Shown here piece by piece: positions 59,083 through 64,000 of a stretch of 64,000 nucleotides of DNA (its first letter is position 1; each line of letters starts with the position of its first letter). The notes under the pieces are model-generated. The model searched no databases, had not been told where the DNA came from, and was given only the letters and a program-made list of their open reading frames with translations. The translations under genes were made by a program, and so were the position numbers. The stretch comes from JAOEGB01 sp041262585 (GTDB lineage: Bacteria > Actinomycetota > Actinomycetes > Streptosporangiales > Streptosporangiaceae): the NCBI RefSeq assembly GCF_041262585.1, contig NZ_JBGCBZ010000011.1:185377-249376 (forward strand), written 5' to 3'.

Positions 59083-59116
59083 CACGCGGGCCGTTTCACG
59101 GGAAACGGCCCGCGTG
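59083..59116 (-). terminator. 14-bp perfect hairpin after the DsbA-fold gene; parS-like core
   Basis: cacgcgggccgttt (59083-59096) and aaacggcccgcgtg (59103-59116) form a perfect 14-bp stem with a 6-nt loop, 7 nt after the DsbA-fold stop. It is probably a terminator or attenuator. Its centre GTTTCACGGGAAAC differs from the bacterial parS core (GTTTCACGTGAAAC) at one base. Confidence 0.75.
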
Positions 59117-59123
59117 ACTGGGC

Positions 59124-59765
59124 TCAGGTGAAGTCGAGCTCGCCCGTGCGGGTGCGCTTCAGCTCGAAGAAGTAGGGGTAGCTCGCCAGCGTCTGGGCGC
59201 CGTCGAAGACGCGCAGGGCCTCTTCCCCGCGGGGGATGCGGGTCAGGACCGGGCCGAAGAACGCCACACCGTCGATGTGGATGGTGGGCGTGCCGACCTC
59301 CTCGCCCACCGGGTCCATGCCCTCGTGGTGGCTCTTGCGCAGCGCCTCGTCGTAGTCGGTGCTCGTGGCGGCGTCGGCCAACTCGGCGGGCAGGCCCACC
59401 TCGGCCAGCGCCTCCTTGACGACGACGGCGTAGTCCTTGTTGTCCCCGTTGTGGATCCGGGTGCCGAGCGCGGTGTAGAGGTCGCGGAGCACCTCCTCGC
59501 CGTGCTGCTGGGCGGCGGCGATGCACACGCGCACCGGCCCCCAGGCCCGGCTCAGAAGGTCGCGGTACTGCTCCGGGAGGTTCTCCCTGTTCTCGTTGAG
59601 CACGGACAGGCTCATCACCCGGAACCGCAGGTCGATGTCCCGCTGCCGCTCCACCTCGAGGATCCAGCGTGAGGTGATCCACGCGAACGGGCAGGCGGGG
59701 TCGAAGTAGAAGTCCACCTTGGGCCGGTGGCCCACCCCAGCCGTTGCCTGATCACTAGCCGTCAT
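59124..59765 (-). CDS. DsbA-fold mycothiol-dependent nitroreductase-like protein (Rv2466c type)
   Basis: This 213-aa thioredoxin-fold protein with a helical insertion follows the DsbA/FrnE-type pattern VDFYFDPACPFAWITSRWILEVE, with CPFA at the active site (single Cys plus Pro). It ends with the cis-Pro region EVGTPTIHIDGVAFFGPV. The mycobacterial homologue Rv2466c is a mycothiol-dependent reductase that can activate nitro-compounds; mycothiol use here is inferred from the family and taxon. ATG 59765 has a strong AGGAGAA ribosome site. A 14-bp hairpin follows the stop. Confidence 0.9.
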   Translation of the reverse strand: MTASDQATAGVGHRPKVDFYFDPACPFAWITSRWILEVERQRDIDLRFRVMSLSVLNENRENLPEQYRDLLSRAWGPVRVCIAAAQQHGEEVLRDLYTALGTRIHNGDNKDYAVVVKEALAEVGLPAELADAATSTDYDEALRKSHHEGMDPVGEEVGTPTIHIDGVAFFGPVLTRIPRGEEALRVFDGAQTLASYPYFFELKRTRTGELDFT

Positions 59766-60021
59766 GAGTGTTCTCCTGACTGGATGGTCGGGAAGTCCTG
59801 CGGGCGTCGAGTCTCTCCCCCAAGCTTCGAGCACGCCGGGGAGAAGCGCGACGCCGAGGCCGCGTTTCCCGCTAAAACCTGAGGGGACTCCGCGTAATTC
59901 CCGGACGGGAGCCCCAGGTGCCGGACGATTATCCGGAGGCCGTCGTCCGTAGGGTATGAATCACGGCCACGACGGTCACCGCCGGGTGCACGGGTGCACG
60001 GCTCTGAGGGACGGGAGCGCG

Positions 60022-60807
60022 ATGAGCGTGACAGGCAACGACAGGGCGGCGGCACTGCGGGCGCTGCACGTGCCGGGCAGCCCGTTGGTGCTGCCCAACG
60101 TCTGGGACGCCGCGTCCGCGCGGATCGTCGAGGCGGCCGGGTTCCCGGTGGTCGCCACCGGCAGCGCCGCGGTGGCCCGGGTGCTGGGATACGCGGACGG
60201 GCACGAGACGCCCGTGGAGGAGATGCTGGCCGCGATCGCCCGCATCACCCGCGCCGTCGGCGTTCCCGTCACGGCGGACATCGAGCGGGGCTATGGACTG
60301 GAGCCCGCCGAACTGGTCGAACGGCTCGCCGCGACCGGCGCGGTGGGCTGCAACCTGGAGGACTCTGACCCCGGGACCGGCTCGATGATCGACCCGGACG
60401 AGCAGGCCGGCTTCCTGGCCGCCGTCCGGGCGGCGGCGACCGGCGCGGGCGTCGACCTGGTGATCAACGCGCGCGTCGACACCTTTCTCCACGGCGACGG
60501 CACGCCCGGCGCACGGGTCGCCGACGCGCTGGAGCGCGGCCGTCGCTACCTGGAGGCCGGGGCCGACTGCGTCTACCCGCTCTGGGTGACGGACGCCGGC
60601 CTGATCCGCACGCTGGCCGGCGAGATGGGCGGCCCGATCAACGTGCTCTTCCGGCCGGGCACGCCGAGCCTCCAGGAGCTGGCCGCGCTCGGAGTGGCCA
60701 GGGTGAGCTTCGGACCCGGCCTTCACAGGGCTGTCCAGGAGCTCACCGAGCGGATGGTGGCGGATGTCGCAGCCGGGAGGAGCCCCTACCCGCTCCGGGA
60801 GGGGTGA
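60022..60807 (+). CDS. isocitrate lyase/PEP mutase-family protein
   Basis: This 261-aa TIM-barrel protein of the ICL/PEPM superfamily has VLPNVWDAASARIVEAAGFPVVATGSAAVARVLGY, the metal region VTADIERGYG and GCNLEDSDPG, the NARVDTFLHG loop and GADCVYPLWVTD. It is of the short PEP-mutase-like (oxaloacetate decarboxylase/2-methylisocitrate lyase-like) branch that is widespread in actinobacteria; no phosphonate genes are nearby, so a C-C lyase on a small oxoacid is more likely than phosphonate synthesis. ATG 60022 has a GGGAG site. Confidence 0.9.
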   Translation: MSVTGNDRAAALRALHVPGSPLVLPNVWDAASARIVEAAGFPVVATGSAAVARVLGYADGHETPVEEMLAAIARITRAVGVPVTADIERGYGLEPAELVERLAATGAVGCNLEDSDPGTGSMIDPDEQAGFLAAVRAAATGAGVDLVINARVDTFLHGDGTPGARVADALERGRRYLEAGADCVYPLWVTDAGLIRTLAGEMGGPINVLFRPGTPSLQELAALGVARVSFGPGLHRAVQELTERMVADVAAGRSPYPLREG

Positions 60808-60833
60808 CCCACGGCTCCCCTACGATCGGCACC

Positions 60834-61517
60834 ATGACGCACGTGCTGGTCGTGGAGGACGATCCGGCGATCGGCTCGGAGCTGACCGAGGCCCTGGCAG
60901 GCCACGGCTACGACGTGGCGCTGGCCACCACGGGCGCGGACGCCCTGGAGCTGGCCCGGCAGGCCACACCCGACCTGGTGCTCCTTGACCTCGGCCTCCC
61001 CGACATGGACGGCGTGGCAGTCTGCCGCCGGCTCCGGAGCGCCCTGCCGTACACCGTGATCGTGGTGCTGACGGCGCGCACGCAGGAGTTCGAGGTCGTG
61101 GTGGCGCTCGACGCCGGGGCCGACGACTACCTGACCAAGCCCTTCCGGCTGACCGAGCTTCTCGCCCGGCTGCGGGCCCATCTGCGCCGCCGGACCGCCC
61201 CTCAGGAGGAGCGCAGCGTGTCGGTCGGGCGGCTGCGGCTCGACCTTCCCGCCCGCCGGGTCTACATCGCCGGGACGGAGCTGGCTCTCAGGCCCAAGGA
61301 GTTCGACCTGCTCGCGGCGCTCGTGAGCAGGGCGGGCGAGGTCGTGACGCGCGAGCAGCTCATGGAGGAGGTCTGGGACGTCAACTGGTTCGGCCCGACC
61401 AAGACCCTCGACGTGCACGTCTTCGCGCTGCGCCGCAAGCTGACCGAGCAGGGCGAGGACCCCCGCCGGATCACCACCCTCAGAGGGCTCGGCTACCGCT
61501 ACGAGATCGACCTCTGA
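60834..61517 (+). CDS. OmpR-family response regulator
   Basis: This 227-aa two-domain regulator has a receiver domain (residues 1-115) with acidic pair VVEDDPAIG, phospho-acceptor Asp in LVLLDLGLPDMDG, VVLTA and the conserved Lys in YLTKPFRLTELL. The Trans_reg_C winged helix follows (about 130-225, with VVTREQLMEEVWD and KTLDVHVFALRRKL and GYRYEI). ATG 60834 is preceded by TACGAT (60821-60826) with 7 nt between and no ribosome site, suggesting a leaderless mRNA. The likely partner kinase is encoded on the opposite strand 11 bp beyond the stop, an unusual convergent arrangement. Confidence 0.95.
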   Translation: MTHVLVVEDDPAIGSELTEALAGHGYDVALATTGADALELARQATPDLVLLDLGLPDMDGVAVCRRLRSALPYTVIVVLTARTQEFEVVVALDAGADDYLTKPFRLTELLARLRAHLRRRTAPQEERSVSVGRLRLDLPARRVYIAGTELALRPKEFDLLAALVSRAGEVVTREQLMEEVWDVNWFGPTKTLDVHVFALRRKLTEQGEDPRRITTLRGLGYRYEIDL

Positions 61518-61528
61518 CGACCCCCCGC

Positions 61529-62872
61529 TCATCGCGTCGGGAGCAGCAGGCTGAACACGGGAGGCGCGGGCCGGCGGAGGATGAGGCGGCCGCCCTCCGC
61601 CTCGGCCAGTGAACGCGCGAGGGCCAGGCCGATGCCGTGCCCCTTGCCGTCGCCGGAGCGGCGGGCGAAGACGTCGACCCCCTCCGAGATGCCGTCGCCC
61701 TGGTCCGTCACCTCGATGGCCACCCCGTCTCCCAGGTCGGAGACATCCACAATGATCTCGCCCTTCCCGTGGATGGCCGCGTTGTCCAGCAGCACGTGGA
61801 GGATCTGCCGGACCGCCGCCGGAGACGCCTCGACCTCGGGCGGCTCCTCGGGCAGGCTGACCGTCAGGCGGCGGCCGTCCTCGGCCAGCGTCGCCCGCCG
61901 GTCGCCGGTGATCTCCTCCAGCAGTGCCCGCACGTCCAGGGGCTCGGCCCCGCTGGTGCGGCTGTCGCGGGTCAGCCGCACGAGATCCTCGATGATCGTC
62001 TGCAGCCGCTCACCGCGTGCGACAGCCGTACGGATCGCTCCGGGAAGATCCGCGTCGGGCCGGCCGAGGGCGGATTCGAGGCCGAGCAGCATGCCGGTGA
62101 GCTGCGTGCGGAGCTGGTGGGACACGTCGGCGCTGAACGCCCGCTCGCGGTCGAGCATGTCGCCGAGCCGCCGCGCGGTCGCCTCCAGGGCGAGCCCCGC
62201 CGCGTTGGCCTCCCGCACGTCCGACCGGGGAGCGCGGATGGAGAAGTCCCCGGACCCCAGCGCCTGCGCGGACGTGGTCAGATGCTCCAGGGGCGCGGCG
62301 AGCCTGGCCGACTGGCGCAGCGCGAAGACGGCCGCCAGCCCCACCACCACCACGGCGAGCCCCGCCATGGCGAGCCACGCGCGGTGCACCCGGTCACGCA
62401 CCGCCTGGTACGGCGTGGCCACCCGGACCGAGCCGGTCAGCTTCTCGTCGGACGGGATGGGCGCCGCCACGGCCAGGAAGCCGTTCTCCACGGCCTCGTG
62501 GACGTGCCCGTCCCGGGCGTCGGCGGCGACGTCCGACCGGGAGGGCCCGCCACCGGAGATCTTCGCTCCGTCGGCGGCGTAGAAGCCCACGACGAGCCGC
62601 GAAGGCAATCCCTTGGGCAGCCACGTCGACGTCACACTGCTCCGCACGACCTCGTCGGGGACCACGGCGGCGATCCAGGTGGCGTCCCGGCCGAGCGCCG
62701 CCGCGGTCTCGTCGTGGTAGCGCCGCTGCATCGATACGGCGAGCGGGATCGCGAACAGCGCGACCGCCAGGGTGGCCACCCCCACCATCGCCACAAGGAC
62801 CCGATGGCGCAGTGGCCTGCCGTACGGCTCGCCGCCGTCGCCACCCGGCGAGTTTCGCTTGTCCGATACCAC
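61529..62872 (-). CDS. sensor histidine kinase
   Basis: This ~447-aa membrane kinase has TM1 (about residues 24-46, VLVAMVGVATLAVALFAIPLAV) and an extracytoplasmic domain of ~110 residues. TM2 (AMAGLAVVVVGLAAVFAL), a HAMP-like linker and a HisKA H-box FSADVSHQLRTQLTGM follow; the usual SHELRTPL is altered to SHQLRTQL. The HATPase domain has HVLLDNAAIHG, DQGDGI and GKGHGIGLALARSLAEAEGG. The start is probably GTG 62872; upstream frames are weaker. It is convergent with the OmpR-type regulator and is its likely partner. The changed H-box may alter phosphatase or kinase balance. Confidence 0.9.
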   Translation of the reverse strand: MVSDKRNSPGGDGGEPYGRPLRHRVLVAMVGVATLAVALFAIPLAVSMQRRYHDETAAALGRDATWIAAVVPDEVVRSSVTSTWLPKGLPSRLVVGFYAADGAKISGGGPSRSDVAADARDGHVHEAVENGFLAVAAPIPSDEKLTGSVRVATPYQAVRDRVHRAWLAMAGLAVVVVGLAAVFALRQSARLAAPLEHLTTSAQALGSGDFSIRAPRSDVREANAAGLALEATARRLGDMLDRERAFSADVSHQLRTQLTGMLLGLESALGRPDADLPGAIRTAVARGERLQTIIEDLVRLTRDSRTSGAEPLDVRALLEEITGDRRATLAEDGRRLTVSLPEEPPEVEASPAAVRQILHVLLDNAAIHGKGEIIVDVSDLGDGVAIEVTDQGDGISEGVDVFARRSGDGKGHGIGLALARSLAEAEGGRLILRRPAPPVFSLLLPTR

Positions 62873-63059
62873 CCTGTCAGCGTCGCAGAACTTATCGGGG
62901 TCCCGATAAGTACGGCCAGGCCACCGGAAGGTAACCGCAGCGCTAACCCCCAAACTAAGGGCGGCCTGACCTCCTCGTTCGTAAGGTGAGTCGCATGCGG
63001 GGGAGCTTCAGATCGGCGCGCCCGGCCCTGCCCGGCGGGGGCGCCCGCACCTGGTACGC

Positions 63060-63503
63060 CTACCGTCCCAGGTGAGACTCGGGGCTTTCCGCATAGGTCC
63101 AGCCGGACCATCGGGTGACCTCGATGAGGATCGCCGGGCCCTCCGGGGGCCGCTCGCGATACTGGGAGTACTTCTCCGTGAGCCACTCGACCGCGCGCTC
63201 CCGCTCGCCGCCGGCCTCGGCGATCCGCGCCCACCCGTCGGCCCGGGCCCACCAGAGCCGCTCCCAGTCGTCCTCGTAGTGATCGGCCAGAAGGCAGACC
63301 TGCGGATTCTCGGAGATGTCGCGGAGCCGGCGCAGGTCCGTGCTCTCCTTCGGCTTGTGGTCCACGGCCGTCACCACGGTGTCACCGCCGACGGCGAACG
63401 TGACGGGCACCAGGCGGGGCACGCCCTGCGCGTTCACCGTCGCGAGCCGCGCCACGCGGGCGGCCGCGAAGCGATCCCGTGCTCGATCGGCGGGCATGCG
63501 CAT
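63060..63503 (-). CDS. PPOX-class F420-dependent oxidoreductase (Rv0121-like)
   Basis: This 147-aa split-beta-barrel protein of the pyridoxamine-phosphate-oxidase-like superfamily resembles the actinobacterial F420-dependent Rv0121 branch. Features include RFAAARVARLATVNAQGVPRLVPVTFAV at the start, VDHKPKESTDLRRLRDISENPQVCLLADHYEDDWERLWWARADG in the middle and a WSGW near the C terminus. It likely binds F420 or flavin; the substrate is unknown. A TAGCCT box ends 6 nt before ATG 63503, again suggesting a leaderless start. It is divergent from the MmcQ/YjbR gene. Confidence 0.88.
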   Translation of the reverse strand: MRMPADRARDRFAAARVARLATVNAQGVPRLVPVTFAVGGDTVVTAVDHKPKESTDLRRLRDISENPQVCLLADHYEDDWERLWWARADGWARIAEAGGERERAVEWLTEKYSQYRERPPEGPAILIEVTRWSGWTYAESPESHLGR

Positions 63504-63541
63504 GATGCCAGGCTATGCCCCTGCCGTACAGAATGAAGGGC

Positions 63542-63964
63542 ATGAGCAACTGGCGGAGCACCCGCGATCAGCTGCGCGAATTCGCCCTCGGCCTGCCCGA
63601 GGCCCACGAGGACTTCCCCTGGGGCGAAACCGTGGTCAAGGTCAACAAGAAGGTGTTCGTGTTCCTCGGCCTCGACGGGGAGCCGACCGAGAAGTGGACC
63701 CCCAACTTCACCGTTAAACTGCGCGACTCTCACGGCCACGCGCTGAGCGCGCCGGGCGCGGCTCCCAGCGGGTACGGCCTGGGCAAGGCGGGCTGGGTCA
63801 CGGTGCCCTTCACCGATGACATGCCCGAGATCGACGTGCTGCGCGACTGGGTGGAGGAGAGCTACCGGATCGTGGCCCCGAAGCGTCTCGTGGCCGAGCT
63901 GGACGGCAACGCCGTTGCGTTTAGTGCTGGGAGCGTGAGGCAAGCCCCTTCTCGAAGATCGTGA
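63542..63964 (+). CDS. MmcQ/YjbR-family protein
   Basis: This ~140-aa protein of the MmcQ/YjbR (CyaY-like DNA-binding fold) family starts MSNWRSTRDQLREFALGLPEAHEDFPWGETVVKVNKKVFVFL and contains KAGWVTVPFTDDMPEIDVLRDWVEESYRIVAPKRL, both typical of the family. Some members bind DNA; function is otherwise unclear. ATG 63542 is chosen; an upstream in-frame start at 63515 lies in the divergent promoter region. Its last ~14 codons overlap, on the opposite strand, the 3' end of the gene that enters from the right edge. Confidence 0.88.
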   Translation: MSNWRSTRDQLREFALGLPEAHEDFPWGETVVKVNKKVFVFLGLDGEPTEKWTPNFTVKLRDSHGHALSAPGAAPSGYGLGKAGWVTVPFTDDMPEIDVLRDWVEESYRIVAPKRLVAELDGNAVAFSAGSVRQAPSRRS

Positions 63965-64000
63965 CATCGGCGTGGAAGGTGTAGGTCTGCGTAGTCGAGG
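63921..64000 (-). CDS. C-terminal fragment of a gene entering from the right edge
   Basis: A minus-strand frame from the window edge reads QTYTFHADVTIFEKGLASRS and ends in QH and TAA at 63921-63923. The residue pattern looks like genuine coding sequence (alternating beta-like YTFHADVTIF) rather than a shadow. It is too short to name, and overlaps the MmcQ/YjbR 3' end by 44 bp. Confidence 0.4.
   Translation of the reverse strand, partial: STTQTYTFHADVTIFEKGLASRSQH

Overview
The window is very GC-rich actinobacterial DNA. It has many GTG starts, dense 1-8 bp gene overlaps, a mycothiol-linked DsbA-fold enzyme, an F420/PPOX-type oxidoreductase and DinB-like maleylpyruvate-isomerase-fold proteins. 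Together these suggest a Streptosporangiaceae-like or related filamentous actinomycete. That assignment rests on gene content and base composition only; no 16S or core marker is present. No CRISPR array, rRNA, IS element or prophage was seen.

Layout. (1) 1-7138, minus strand: histidine-utilisation (hut) genes hutI (cut by the window edge), hutF, an allantoate-amidohydrolase-like M20 hydrolase in the position of a deformylase, hutU, an RpiR regulator and an ammonia-lyase in the hutH position whose MIO tripeptide is not Ala-Ser-Gly. A divergent four-gene OpuC/HutXWV-type ABC transporter follows at 7262-10646. A shared ATTCAT-type box in both promoter regions ties the two units together. (2) 10651-21304: ordinary accessory genes, including a MarR/flavin-reductase pair with a clear 18-bp operator, a sensorless histidine kinase, a secreted DUF11-like protein, a VanW protein, AlaA, fumarylacetoacetase, a truncated DJ-1/PfpI gene and two small ORFs. 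(3) 21343-39689: a large sugar/inositol locus with ROK, Gfo/Idh, an IolE-like isomerase, a GH2 beta-galactosidase, a sugar ABC transporter, a PfkB kinase, a DeoR regulator, GH4, GH38 alpha-mannosidase, an IolG-like dehydrogenase and IolD. The combination suggests use of an inositol-containing glycoside. (4) 39829-44830, minus strand: an unusual four-gene surface/signalling operon. It encodes a sigma-like plus ZAS zinc-finger plus membrane plus extracellular fusion protein, a MinD/ParA-like ATPase, a one-TM protein and a repeat-rich secreted protein. (5) 44831-46750: a lower-GC regulatory stretch and a photolyase. (6) 46779-57908: a C1/selenium module with glutathione-independent formaldehyde dehydrogenase, selB, selA, selC (tRNA-Sec), selD and a three-subunit formate dehydrogenase. 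The catalytic subunit of that dehydrogenase is read through an in-frame UGA followed by a bacterial SECIS hairpin. A lower-GC lincosamide-nucleotidyltransferase-like gene sits against the 3' end of selC. (7) 57979-64000: nitronate monooxygenase, a DsbA-fold nitroreductase-like protein, a PEP-mutase-like protein, a convergent two-component pair, a PPOX protein, a MmcQ/YjbR protein and the tail of a further gene.

Genes working together. Histidine is imported and converted through urocanate, imidazolonepropionate and formiminoglutamate to glutamate. Formaldehyde is oxidised to formate and then CO2 by a selenoenzyme whose whole Sec-insertion machinery is encoded beside it. Glycosides are imported, cleaved by three unrelated glycosidases and partly fed into an inositol-type ring-opening route.

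A recurring oddity is the number of short in-frame tandem repeats (9-33 bp units) inside otherwise ordinary genes. Another is the apparent frequency of leaderless promoters, with a TAnnnT box 6-7 nt before the start codon.
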